A stretch of 44,404 nucleotides of DNA from Hungatella sp. (GCA_022795805.1 JAAWHK010000012.1:1-44404), one strand, 5' to 3'; shown: positions 24,761 to 33,193, numbered from the stretch's first letter. Notes: generated from the letters alone by a model not told the origin. Translations and numbers: made by a program.

Positions 24761-25567
24761 ATGAAGAAAAATGACAAAAGGCAACTGGACGACAACTTCA
24801 TAGAGCAAAAGATAGCGGATGCCTTCGGGTATACGGATGAGAAGCTGGCCGCGGAACTGGATAAATTCATGGAAGAAGCTGCCGGTGAGAGAGGCCAGAG
24901 GCCCCCTGAGGCGCCGGAAGAAGAGTTCCGGAAGATTTTGGACATAGTGGAAAGGGAGAAGGACAGCCAAAAGAAAAACGGTTTACGGGTGAGGCGGCTG
25001 ATTAAAGTGATGGCGGCCGTGGCAGTGTTGGGGAGTATGGTGCTTGGCGGCGGTATGTGGGTTGGGGCTAGGAAGACTAGGGTGTATGAGGAGCAAAAGC
25101 GAACGGATCTGGATAATGTAATTGTGTTCGACAATAATGACGATAATCTGATTGACGATACTGAGATTGAGGTGGAAGAGGCATATGAACAAATTCGCAA
25201 AGAGCTGGATATACCAGTTATGGAATTGTCGTATCTCCCTAAAGGAATGTCATTTTATCAACTAGTAATAAAAGAAGGAAAGAGTGTTTTGGCTTTCTTC
25301 TATAAAGAGCATGCATTTTTGTTTTATCAAGGGGTGAATCAAAATACAAGTTCTTTTAGTTTTGTATCTGATACGGAAGAATTAAAGAGTGTTTATAATA
25401 CATTTTTAGATAGCGAAATACTAATTTATAAAGAGATTTTGGAAAATGGAAGTATTGAATTTAGTGCAAGAGTTGTGAAAAGTAATAATTATTATATTCT
25501 AGAAGGCGCCATCGAAGAGGACGAATTTGAGAAAGTTGTTTTAGGACTCAAATTTTATGATGATTAA
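24761..25567 (+). CDS. Single-pass membrane protein with DUF4367-like ectodomain
   Basis: This 268-residue protein has a charged cytoplasmic part (1-78), a membrane helix (about 80-104, MAAVAVLGSMVLGGGMWVG), an acidic stalk rich in Asp/Asn (115-140), and an extracytoplasmic domain (about 148-268) that recalls DUF4367 (PVMELSYLPKGMSFYQLVI, then the Tyr/Phe-rich strands). Proteins of this shape often act as anti-sigma-like or sensor partners. Base composition changes sharply near 25195, at the start of the ectodomain: upstream lines count about 55% G+C, while 25381-25500 counts about 20%. Starting at ATG 24761 fits GAGGT 6 bases upstream. The neighbour at 25581 begins 14 bases after the stop and is probably co-expressed. 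Function unknown. Confidence 0.7.
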   Translation: MKKNDKRQLDDNFIEQKIADAFGYTDEKLAAELDKFMEEAAGERGQRPPEAPEEEFRKILDIVEREKDSQKKNGLRVRRLIKVMAAVAVLGSMVLGGGMWVGARKTRVYEEQKRTDLDNVIVFDNNDDNLIDDTEIEVEEAYEQIRKELDIPVMELSYLPKGMSFYQLVIKEGKSVLAFFYKEHAFLFYQGVNQNTSSFSFVSDTEELKSVYNTFLDSEILIYKEILENGSIEFSARVVKSNNYYILEGAIEEDEFEKVVLGLKFYDD

Positions 25568-25580
25568 GAGGAGAACAGAT

Positions 25581-26105
25581 ATGAAAAAAAAATTGATACA
25601 AATGTTTTGCGTAGTAGTACTTATGATAATAATGGGAGCAAATGCTGTTTATGCAAAAGAATCTTCTGTTTCTCAGAATGATAGCATAAAAAGTGAAGAA
25701 ACTGTAATACAACCTAGAAGTCTTTATTTAGCAAGTGGAATTTCAGAAATTACAAATAAGGGAAATGGAGTTTTACACATTTATGCCGACTTTGCTTCAT
25801 ATCAGTCTGTTCCGTGGGCACAACTGGTAATTAAGCTAGAACGTACAAAAAGTGCATCTGAAGAGTATAAGTCTGTAAAGACATATACATATACATTTAA
25901 GGAAGAAGATCAGCCAGATGGTATTTTGATATATGGGAGTGCCGATTTTGATACATCTGCTTTTGCTACAGGCTATTATTATCGGCTAACATGTACTCAT
26001 AAAGTGAAGACCCCAAGCGGCTCATATGAGACAAAAACAAGCCGGACCAACGGTGTTCTGCTCACCCCATACCCAGACTTCCGCAGCCCGGCAAAACCAA
26101 ACTAA
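25581..26105 (+). CDS. Small secreted protein (possibly DUF6147-like)
   Basis: This 174-residue protein has a clear signal peptide (basic start MKKKLIQMF, hydrophobic core VVVLMIIMGANAV, cleavage near AYA-KES at residue 24). The mature part is predicted to be beta-rich, with IQPRSLYLASGISEI and a Tyr/Thr-rich middle. I am reminded of DUF6147 secreted proteins of Lachnospiraceae, but cannot confirm it. Most of the gene is AT-rich, while the last about 60 bases return to about 60% G+C, so the foreign block ends inside this gene. Start 25581 fits GAGGAG 7 bases upstream. Partner of the preceding membrane protein by position; function unknown. Confidence 0.65.
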   Translation: MKKKLIQMFCVVVLMIIMGANAVYAKESSVSQNDSIKSEETVIQPRSLYLASGISEITNKGNGVLHIYADFASYQSVPWAQLVIKLERTKSASEEYKSVKTYTYTFKEEDQPDGILIYGSADFDTSAFATGYYYRLTCTHKVKTPSGSYETKTSRTNGVLLTPYPDFRSPAKPN

Positions 26106-26145
26106 GAACCATAAGGCATAAGCTTTATCAATAGATCTAAAAGCC

Positions 26146-26265
26146 GCCCGGTAATCTCATATTTTTATAGATATGTCTCTTATCAAAAACCGTGTTACCA
26201 CCCATGAAAAAAGAGATGTCCCAATAGAAAATATGAGACTAACCGGGCATTGTTTTGCCCGGGTT
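26146..26265. repeat. Long imperfect palindrome with a competing third arm
   Basis: Arm 1 (26146-26181, beginning GCCCGGTAATCTCATATTTT) pairs almost throughout with arm 2 (26211-26248, ending ATATGAGACTAACCGGGC) around a 29-base loop. A third arm GCCCGGGTT (26257-26265) can pair with AACCGGGC of arm 2 instead, across an 8-base loop. There is no T-run, so it is not a typical terminator. It may be a miniature repeat element or a structured RNA. It lies in the 424-bp gap 26106-26529 together with the pth promoter and leader; I see no gene there. Confidence 0.6.
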
Positions 26266-26329
26266 AGCTCCCCATTATACCAGTCTTTTTTCGACAATTT
26301 TTTCGATAATCATTTATTCTCTCTCAACC

Positions 26330-26358
26330 TTTACATCTCTCGCCAAATCTGCTATGAT
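26330..26358 (+). promoter_or_regulatory. Probable promoter of pth-mfd
   Basis: TTTACA (26330-26335) and TATGAT (26353-26358) are 17 bp apart. Transcription from here would give a leader of about 165 bases before pth. Confidence 0.5.
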
Positions 26359-26372
26359 AAGAAAACCACCTC

Positions 26373-26449
26373 AGCGTTATCAGCCAGAACAGGCATCGCA
26401 GATCGATACCCCTGTTTTGATTCTGCTAACGCTTAATGTGTTGCGTTAA
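26373..26449 (+). other. Structured leader candidate upstream of pth
   Basis: Two nested inverted repeats are visible: AGCGTTA (26373-26379) with TAACGCT (26427-26433), and inside them AACAGG (26388-26393) with CCTGTT (26411-26416). TAACGC (26427-26432) can alternatively pair with GCGTTA (26443-26448). The mutually exclusive pairings resemble a small RNA switch or attenuator, but no T-run follows. Confidence 0.35.
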
Positions 26450-26529
26450 AATATACTGTTGAAATTTACACTGACATATAAAATAACAGTCATGTCCCAC
26501 CATCAATCTGAATAAGGAGTAATAAACCC

Positions 26530-27111
26530 ATGTATATAATAGCAGGACTTGGCAACCCAGGCAGGCAGTACGAGACCACCCGACACAATGTAGGCTTCCA
26601 CGTTATAGATATTCTGGCCGATCGAATGGGAATCTGTGCAGACGAAAAAAAACACAAAGCCCTATGCGGACGCGGTATGCTGGAGGGCCGGAAAACAATC
26701 CTTTTGAAGCCGCAGACCTTTATGAATCTGAGCGGGGAGAGCATTCGCAGCGCAGTGGATTTCTACAAAGTGGAACCGGAGAATATCATTATTATATATG
26801 ACGATATCAGTCTGGAGCCGGGGCAGCTTCGGATCCGGGGAAAAGGAAGCGCCGGGGGCCACAACGGAGTTAAAAATATCATCGCCCACCTGGGAACGCA
26901 GGAGTTTTTGCGAATAAAAGTGGGGATCGGGGAAAAGCCCAGGGGAATGGACCTGGCAGACTATGTTCTGAGCCGTTTCTCAAAGGGGGAGCAGGAGATG
27001 ATGGAGGGGGCGTATAAAGAGGCGGCAGATGCGGCCGCCGTGCTCCTGAGCCAGGGTATTGCCGAGGCTATGAATCGTTTTAACGGAAAACGAAAGGCAG
27101 AGGAAGCATAG
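26530..27111 (+). CDS. pth: Peptidyl-tRNA hydrolase
   Basis: Pth releases tRNA from peptidyl-tRNA that drops off ribosomes. The 193 residues include the signatures AGLGNPGRQYETTRHNVG (with catalytic His20), FMNLSGES, and IYDDISLEPGQLRIRGKG with GGHNGVKNI. The length is normal. The ribosome binding site is AAGGAG. It precedes mfd by 18 bp, the usual Firmicute pairing. Confidence 0.97.
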   Translation: MYIIAGLGNPGRQYETTRHNVGFHVIDILADRMGICADEKKHKALCGRGMLEGRKTILLKPQTFMNLSGESIRSAVDFYKVEPENIIIIYDDISLEPGQLRIRGKGSAGGHNGVKNIIAHLGTQEFLRIKVGIGEKPRGMDLADYVLSRFSKGEQEMMEGAYKEAADAAAVLLSQGIAEAMNRFNGKRKAEEA

Positions 27112-27129
27112 AAAAAGAAAGGGGAAAGC

Positions 27130-30100
27130 ATGAGCAGTGTGTTTGCAAATCCGCTGACGGAGCTGGCGGAATACGAGGAGATGAACCGGGACTTGAACCA
27201 TGCTAAAGGACCTGTTCAGATAAGCGGCTGTATGGATTCCCAGAAAGTTCATCTGATGCAGGAGGCGGGAGAGAGATTTCCGTGGAAGCTGGTGATCACA
27301 TATGATGATTCCAGGGCAAAAGAGATCTATGAGGATTTCAGGTGCTTTCAGGAATCCGTGTGGCTCTACCCGTCCCGAGATCTGTTGTTCTATACTGCCG
27401 ATATCCACGGAAATTTGCTGAAAAAACAGAGGCTTCAAGTCTTAAAACACCTGATTGAAGATAAGCAGGGAGTGGTGGTTACCACACTGGACGGGCTTAT
27501 GGATCATCTTCTGCCCCTTTCCTCCATGAAAGAGCAGATCCTCACGGTGAAAGAGGGGGAATCGATCAATGTGGAGCAGTGGAAAAAACGGTTGGTTACC
27601 CTGGGCTATGAGCGTATGGCTCAGGTGGATGGTATGGGCCAGTTTTCCATAAGAGGCGGAATCATTGATGTGTTTCCTCTGACAGAGGAACTTCCCTTTC
27701 GAATAGAATTGTGGGACGACGAGGTGGATTCCATCCGGGTCTTCGATCTGGAAACACAGCGATCTCTGGAGAGAGTAGAGGAGGCCGTCCTGTATCCGGC
27801 ATCAGAGCAGGTGCTGAGGGAGGAGCAGTTGGAGGACGGCATTCGGCGTGTACGGGAGGCAGGGGATAGACAGGAGAAGACGCTGAGGAAACAGATGAAG
27901 ACAGAGGAGGCTCACAGGATTGCCGCCATTGTCAGGGAATTTGCTGAGGGAGTGGAATCGGGGTATGCCAGCAGCGGGCTGGACAGTTACCTGACCTATT
28001 TCTGTGACAATACAGTGTCCTTTGTGCAGTATTTTGGGGAAGAAGAGACAGCGATCTTTCTGGATGAGCCAGCCAGGCTGAAAGAGAAAGGGGAAACCGT
28101 GGAGACGGAATTCAGAGAAAGTATGGTCTCCAGGCTGGAGAAGGGCTATCTTCTGCCGGAGCAGACCGCGCTTTTATATACGGTAAAAGAGACTCTGGCC
28201 AGACTTTTGACTCCCCGCACGGTTATGATAACCGGATTGGAACAGCGCTTATCAGGGATGGCGGCGGAGAGGCGGTACAGTATCCAGGCCAAAAACATTA
28301 ATTCCTACCAGAACGGATTTGAGCTGCTGATTAAAGATCTGAAGAGGTGGAAAAGAGAAAAATACAGAGTAGTCCTTCTGTCCGCATCTCACACCAGAGC
28401 CAGCCGTCTGGCCGGGGATTTAAGGGAGTACGAGCTAAGTGCTTTCTGCCCCGATGATGAAAACCGCCAGGTGAACCCCGGGGAGATTATGGTTACCTAT
28501 GGAAATCTGCACAGAGGGTTTGAGTACCCTCAGATTAAATTTGTGGTGATCACGGAAGGTGATATGTTCGGGGCGGGGGGCAGGAAGCGGAAACGGAAAA
28601 AGACCTCCTATGATGGAAAAAAGATACAGAGTTTTTCCGAGCTGTCGGTGGGAGACTATGTGGTCCATGAAGAGCATGGACTGGGGATTTATCGGGGAAT
28701 CGAAAAGATAGAGCAGGACCGCATAGTAAAAGATTATTTAAAGATCGAATATGCGGACGGAGGCAATCTGTACCTGCTTGCCACCAGACTGGACGGGATT
28801 CAGAAGTATGCGGGGGCGGACGCCAAAACGCCCAAGTTAAATAAATTGGGCGGCGAACAATGGAAAAGAACGAAAGCCAGGGTGAAAGGGGCGGTAAAAC
28901 AGATAGCCAGGGAACTGGTGGAGCTGTATGCTGCCAGGCAGGAGACAGAGGGATTCCAGTACAGTGAGGATTCAGTATGGCAGAGGGAATTTGAAGAGCT
29001 GTTTCCTTATGAGGAGACGGATGATCAGTTAGACGCCATTGAGGCTACCAAGAAGGACATGGAAAGCCGAAAGATTATGGACAGGCTGATTTGCGGAGAC
29101 GTGGGATATGGAAAGACGGAGATTGCGCTGCGGGCTGCATTCAAAGCCATACAGGACAGCAAACAGGTGGTTTATCTTGTGCCAACCACAATTCTGGCAC
29201 AGCAGCATTACAATACATTTATTCAGAGGATGAAGGACTTTCCTGTGCGGGTGGATCTGATGTCCCGATTCCGAAGTGGAGCAGAACAGAAAAAAACGCT
29301 GGCAGATCTGAAAAAGGGGATGGTGGATGTGGTGATCGGAACCCACCGGGTACTGTCAAAGGATGTGGTTTTTAAGGATCTGGGGCTTCTGATCATTGAT
29401 GAGGAGCAGCGGTTTGGTGTGGCTCACAAGGAGAAAATTAAACAGCTGAAGGAAAACGTGGATGTACTGACACTCACAGCCACCCCTATTCCCAGGACAC
29501 TTCACATGAGCCTGGTAGGAATCCGGGATATGAGCGTCCTGGAGGAACCTCCGGTGGACAGGGTTCCCATTCAGACGTATGTTATGGAGTACAATGACGA
29601 GATGGTGAGGGAGGCCATTAACCGGGAGCTGGCCAGAAACGGTCAGGTCTACTATGTCTATAACCGGGTTCACGACATTGACGAAGTGGCGGCCCATGTG
29701 GCGGAACTGGTACCGGGTGCCTGTGTGGTGTTTGCCCATGGGCAGATGCAGGAGCGGCAGCTGGAAAAAATTATGTTTGACTTTGTTAACGGAGACATCG
29801 ACGTGCTGGTTTCTACCACCATTATCGAGACTGGGCTGGATATCCCCAATGCCAATACCATGATCATTCATGATGCGGACCGCATGGGGCTGTCTCAGCT
29901 GTATCAGCTTCGGGGACGGGTTGGCCGTTCCAGCCGGGTATCATACGCGTTTTTGATGTATAAGCGAGATAAAATGCTCAAGGAGGAGGCAGAAAAGCGC
30001 CTCCAGGCTATAAGGGAGTTTACGGAGCTGGGATCAGGCATCAAGATTGCCATGAGAGACCTGGAGATCCGCGGAGCGGGCAATGTGCTGGGAGCGGAAC

Positions 30101-30669
30101 AGCATGGTCATATGGAGGCAGTGGGATATGATCTGTACTGCAAATTGCTGAATCAGGCCGTACAGGCGCTTAAAGGCAGACGGACCGAGGATGATGATTT
30201 TCAGACAGCCGTGGACTGCGATATTAACGCTTACATTCCGGCAGGATATATTAAAAATGAATACCAGAAGCTGGATATTTACAAGAGGATCTCTGCTATT
30301 GAAAATGAGGAAGAGTATATGGATATGCAGGATGAGCTGATTGACAGGTTTGGAGAACTGCCTAAAGCGGTGGAGAATCTTTTAAAGGTGGCCTATCTCA
30401 AGGCGCTGGCCCACCGTGCCTACATGACAGAGGTAAATATCAACCGGCAGGAGATACGCATAACTATGTATCCGAAAGCCAGGATCGACACCGAAAAGCT
30501 TCCCCAGGTGCTTTCGGAGTACAGGGGAGATCTGAAGGTGACCACAGGCGACACCCCGGGATTCCTTTATCAGGAGCGAAATGCCAGGAATCGTGACAGC
30601 ATAAAGATGATGGAGAAGGCAGAGGAGATTTTAAAAACAATGGGAAATCTGTCAGAAGGGGTTTCCTGA
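27130..30669 (+). CDS. mfd: Transcription-repair coupling factor Mfd
   Basis: Mfd removes RNA polymerase stalled at DNA lesions and recruits UvrA. The 1179 residues have the full layout: a UvrB-like N-terminus (1-350) with FSIRGGIIDVFPL, the RNA polymerase interaction domain with VGDYVVHEEHGLGIYRG (about 510), the superfamily 2 translocase with Walker A CGDVGYGKTEIALRAA (about 655), DEEQ box, TLTATPIPRTL, the RecG-like QLRGRVGRSS motif VI, and the C-terminal TRCF domain with EIRGAGNVLGAEQHGH and a later regulatory part. The stop is followed by a strong terminator. It is probably co-transcribed with pth. Confidence 0.97.
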   Translation: MSSVFANPLTELAEYEEMNRDLNHAKGPVQISGCMDSQKVHLMQEAGERFPWKLVITYDDSRAKEIYEDFRCFQESVWLYPSRDLLFYTADIHGNLLKKQRLQVLKHLIEDKQGVVVTTLDGLMDHLLPLSSMKEQILTVKEGESINVEQWKKRLVTLGYERMAQVDGMGQFSIRGGIIDVFPLTEELPFRIELWDDEVDSIRVFDLETQRSLERVEEAVLYPASEQVLREEQLEDGIRRVREAGDRQEKTLRKQMKTEEAHRIAAIVREFAEGVESGYASSGLDSYLTYFCDNTVSFVQYFGEEETAIFLDEPARLKEKGETVETEFRESMVSRLEKGYLLPEQTALLYTVKETLARLLTPRTVMITGLEQRLSGMAAERRYSIQAKNINSYQNGFELLIKDLKRWKREKYRVVLLSASHTRASRLAGDLREYELSAFCPDDENRQVNPGEIMVTYGNLHRGFEYPQIKFVVITEGDMFGAGGRKRKRKKTSYDGKKIQSFSELSVGDYVVHEEHGLGIYRGIEKIEQDRIVKDYLKIEYADGGNLYLLATRLDGIQKYAGADAKTPKLNKLGGEQWKRTKARVKGAVKQIARELVELYAARQETEGFQYSEDSVWQREFEELFPYEETDDQLDAIEATKKDMESRKIMDRLICGDVGYGKTEIALRAAFKAIQDSKQVVYLVPTTILAQQHYNTFIQRMKDFPVRVDLMSRFRSGAEQKKTLADLKKGMVDVVIGTHRVLSKDVVFKDLGLLIIDEEQRFGVAHKEKIKQLKENVDVLTLTATPIPRTLHMSLVGIRDMSVLEEPPVDRVPIQTYVMEYNDEMVREAINRELARNGQVYYVYNRVHDIDEVAAHVAELVPGACVVFAHGQMQERQLEKIMFDFVNGDIDVLVSTTIIETGLDIPNANTMIIHDADRMGLSQLYQLRGRVGRSSRVSYAFLMYKRDKMLKEEAEKRLQAIREFTELGSGIKIAMRDLEIRGAGNVLGAEQHGHMEAVGYDLYCKLLNQAVQALKGRRTEDDDFQTAVDCDINAYIPAGYIKNEYQKLDIYKRISAIENEEEYMDMQDELIDRFGELPKAVENLLKVAYLKALAHRAYMTEVNINRQEIRITMYPKARIDTEKLPQVLSEYRGDLKVTTGDTPGFLYQERNARNRDSIKMMEKAEEILKTMGNLSEGVS

Positions 30670-30682
30670 ATAACAAAGCAGC

Positions 30683-30713
30683 AGCCGGTTCCCGCAACGG
30701 GAACCGGCTTTTT
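30683..30713 (+). terminator. Terminator of pth-mfd
   Basis: A perfect 11-bp stem AGCCGGTTCCC / GGGAACCGGCT with loop GCAAC is followed by TTTT, 14 bases after the mfd stop. Confidence 0.9.
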
Positions 30714-30753
30714 CTGCGGCATACCCCAAAGGCACACCCATATGGGACACGGT

Positions 30754-31851
30754 CTAATAAACCAGATCGCTCTCCAGAGGAAGAATCTGCAGAGCAGGAA
30801 ACTGGTAGGCCAAACCAATAATATACAGGGTATAGCTTACGGTATTCATAAGGTTGAATGTGGCAGAATTCATAATCGCTATACGGGTATTGCTGCACTC
30901 CACATAGTCGTTGGTCATGGTAACAGGCGTGTTTGCGGGGCAGGGAAGTGCTTCGGAGACAAAGGCACGGTAAGTTCCCTGGCCTATGCTGAGATATCCA
31001 GTAGGCTCCAGCTGGTTTACCCGCTGGAAGATGCGGCCGTATCCGGATAAAAAGATATCCACAGGTCCGCTGTTAGAGGACAGGTTTACAGCCCTGAGAC
31101 AACCGGAATTCCGATTCGTGCAGGGCATATCCGTAAGAGTAAACAGTGAAATACCGGAGCCGTCGTTGATGATAGATACGGTGTATGCCGCAGCATCTGC
31201 AAAATTAATATACCTGTTGTACAGAGTTTGGCCGGTCTGTGCGTTGGTGACGGTTACCAGTGTACTCTGGCTGCCGCGGTCAATATAATACGGTGTGAAA
31301 TTGCCGAACTGCATATTCTGGATAACTGTACGTCTGCCCAGGCTTATGTTGACAGAGGGCTGATTAGAAGCTGCATGAAGGAAACGGATACTGGCCGAAC
31401 GGCTGCCCGGATTTTGTCCGGGGGTGATAATAATAGAACCGCATCCTGTATTTCCGCATGACGGTCCCCAGCAAGGTATACACGGTGAATTGCCGGATGG
31501 AGGCCCCCAAGAAGGTGTATCCGGGGAGATGGGAGCAAATCCCGGGGAGTTGTCACCGGCTGGAGGTCCCCAGGAGGGTGTATCCGGGGAGATGGGAGCA
31601 AATCCCGGGGAGTTGTCACCGGCTGGAGGTCCCCAGGAGGGTGTATCCGGGGAGATGGGAGCAAATCCCGGGGAGCTGTCACTGTTTGGAGGCCCCCAGG
31701 AGGGCGTATCCGGGGAGATGGGAGCAAACCCCGGAGAATTGTCAGCAGTCGAATCCGGGGAAGCGGCACCGGGAGATTCAGGAATCTGGGCTGCAAGAAC
31801 CCTTTCCGAATCGGAAACTGGAAGGTTTAGTCCATCCTTATTAATATACAT
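30754..31851 (-). CDS. DUF4397-like protein with proline-rich tandem repeats
   Basis: This 365-residue protein has a short N-terminal part without a classic signal peptide (1-36), four 21-residue repeats with core SPGFAPISPDTPSWGPP (37-120), a degenerate Cys-containing copy (SPCIPCWGPSCGNTGCG, 122-138), then two DUF4397-like beta domains (about 150-235 and 250-335). The latter contain ASIRFLHAASNQPSVNISL and LRAVNLSSNSGPVDIFLSG. DUF4397 proteins are usually extracellular or on spore surfaces. The start at 31851 fits AAAGGA about 7 bases upstream; ATG 31857 and ATG 31884 lack a site. A sigma-K-like promoter precedes it. The cysteine cluster could cross-link. Role inferred as a surface or spore-coat component. 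Confidence 0.75.
   Translation of the reverse strand: MYINKDGLNLPVSDSERVLAAQIPESPGAASPDSTADNSPGFAPISPDTPSWGPPNSDSSPGFAPISPDTPSWGPPAGDNSPGFAPISPDTPSWGPPAGDNSPGFAPISPDTPSWGPPSGNSPCIPCWGPSCGNTGCGSIIITPGQNPGSRSASIRFLHAASNQPSVNISLGRRTVIQNMQFGNFTPYYIDRGSQSTLVTVTNAQTGQTLYNRYINFADAAAYTVSIINDGSGISLFTLTDMPCTNRNSGCLRAVNLSSNSGPVDIFLSGYGRIFQRVNQLEPTGYLSIGQGTYRAFVSEALPCPANTPVTMTNDYVECSNTRIAIMNSATFNLMNTVSYTLYIIGLAYQFPALQILPLESDLVY
31498..31749 (-). repeat. Four copies of a 63-bp in-frame tandem repeat
   Basis: The GTATCC landmark recurs at 31517, 31580, 31643 and 31706, exactly 63 bp apart. Neighbouring copies 1 and 2 differ at only 3 of 63 positions by eye, and copies 2 and 3 at about 4, mostly silent, indicating recent expansion. 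Copy number changes would stay in frame (21 residues per unit). Confidence 0.95.
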
Positions 31852-31895
31852 AGGCATTCCTTTCTGTTTTATTGCCCGAAGCAAACGGTATGCTA

Positions 31896-31922
31896 TATCA
31901 TATGACAGATAGATATAGTTGT
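31896..31922 (-). promoter_or_regulatory. Possible sigma-K/sigma-E type promoter of the DUF4397-like gene
   Basis: Read on the minus strand, AC (31921-31922), 16 bases, then CATATGATA (31896-31904) fits the mother-cell consensus AC-N16/17-CATAnnnTA. No good sigma-A hexamers are seen in this gap. Confidence 0.35.
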
Positions 31923-31962
31923 GTGAAAAAAAGAAAATTTGATTTCAAAGGGACGCAATGGC

Positions 31963-31990
31963 TTGACATAAAGGTGGTTTATACTATAGA
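31963..31990 (+). promoter_or_regulatory. Sigma-A promoter of the MBL-fold gene
   Basis: TTGACA (31963-31968) is followed by TATAGA (31985-31990, 16-bp spacer) or TAGAAT (31987-31992, 18-bp spacer). Confidence 0.65.
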
Positions 31991-32023
31991 ATAAAGTGAC
32001 AACTTTTGACAGAGGAGAATGGT

Positions 32024-33193
32024 ATGTTTTTAGGAAAAAGCGTGTTGGCTTCATTTATGCTGAGTACAGCAGTGATGGTTTCAGGCCCCAACGGAGAAAA
32101 GGTTGCAGATCCGCACATAAGTGCCCCGGTCTTGGTAGTATCGGAGAAGCCGGGAGCATCGACAGAGTCAGAGACAGCCGGCAGACCGGAGAATTCCGAG
32201 AAGGCAGACAGAGACAAACGGACAGAGAGTCTGAACGAATCAAAGGCAGCTGACACATCAGAAAACTCTGAGAAGTTGGAGGAGTCAGATGCGGCCAGGG
32301 ATGTTGGAGAGGCGGAGGCATCCGATACATACGAGGATACGGCAGAAGAGAATCAGCAGACTGAAACCTCAGAGCCCGCAGAGGGAACCGTGCTGACGAT
32401 GCTGGCCAGTGAGGGCAAGGCCCAGATGCTCAGTGTTCTGATCCAGTCGGATGAGGGGAAGCTGGTAGTGATTGACGGCGGGTGGGAATCGGACGGCGAC
32501 CGCTTGCTGGAGAAGATACAGGAGAAGGGCGGAAGTGTGGATGCATGGCTTATCACACATCCCCACGCCGATCATACAGGAGCACTCTACCATATTTTAA
32601 GAAATCGCAGTGATGAAGTTGATATAAATAAAATCTATTATTCTTTCGCTCCGGCCGCCTGGTATAAAGAAGTCGAACCCGATGAAGCTTCGGTAGCCGT
32701 TAATCTGCTGGAAGAGTTTGAGAAGCTGCCGGAGGACATGCTGTGTGGAGACATAGGTAAAAACGATACCATAAACGTGGACAACCTTCGCATAACAGTT
32801 ATGAATGACCGCTACACACTGGATATTGATCCGGTCAACAACAGCAGTATTGTCTATAAAGTGGAAACATGCGGAAAGCGAATCCTGTTTTTAGGAGACT
32901 TGTCTTATGATGGCGGGGCGCGTCTTGTAAGAGAAGGCGGGGATAGCGTCAAGGCGGATATTGTGCAGATGGCCCATCATGGTCAGAACGGTATCGGACA
33001 GTCAGCATATGAGACTATTTCTCCCAAAGTTTGTCTGTGGCCGACACCACAGTGGCTTTGGGACAATGATAATGGTAATGGTTACAACAGCGGTCTGTGG
33101 CACACCCTTGCAACCAGGAGGTGGATGGAGGGGATAGGCGTAGAGGAGAACTACTGTACAAAAGACGGAGATATCGTTTTACAATTGGATTAA
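32024..33193 (+). CDS. Exported ComEC-like metallo-beta-lactamase-fold hydrolase
   Basis: This 389-residue protein has an N-terminal hydrophobic segment (LASFMLSTAVMVS, 8-20) that looks like a weak signal or anchor, then about 95 residues of Ser/Glu/Asp-rich low-complexity linker (26-118). An MBL-fold domain (121-389) follows with THPHADHTG (His179, His181, Asp183, His184), FLGDLSYDG and AHHGQNG. The arrangement matches the ComEC/Rec2-associated hydrolase subgroup, whose members can be nucleases or phosphodiesterases. The start 32024 is chosen for GAGGAG 6 bases upstream. The gene is monocistronic, ending in a terminator shared with bioY. Substrate unknown. Confidence 0.85.
   Translation: MFLGKSVLASFMLSTAVMVSGPNGEKVADPHISAPVLVVSEKPGASTESETAGRPENSEKADRDKRTESLNESKAADTSENSEKLEESDAARDVGEAEASDTYEDTAEENQQTETSEPAEGTVLTMLASEGKAQMLSVLIQSDEGKLVVIDGGWESDGDRLLEKIQEKGGSVDAWLITHPHADHTGALYHILRNRSDEVDINKIYYSFAPAAWYKEVEPDEASVAVNLLEEFEKLPEDMLCGDIGKNDTINVDNLRITVMNDRYTLDIDPVNNSSIVYKVETCGKRILFLGDLSYDGGARLVREGGDSVKADIVQMAHHGQNGIGQSAYETISPKVCLWPTPQWLWDNDNGNGYNSGLWHTLATRRWMEGIGVEENYCTKDGDIVLQLD

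Noticed and set aside
26173..26449. Two small overlapping frames (87 and 64 codons) in the gap before pth
   Set aside because: They run through the palindromic repeat and the pth promoter, lack ribosome binding sites and resemble no protein I know.
31424..31912. Plus-strand frame of 162 codons with a Gly/Pro-rich repeat
   Set aside because: It is the complement of the tandem repeat in the DUF4397-like gene; the periodicity comes from the 63-bp units, not from a second gene.
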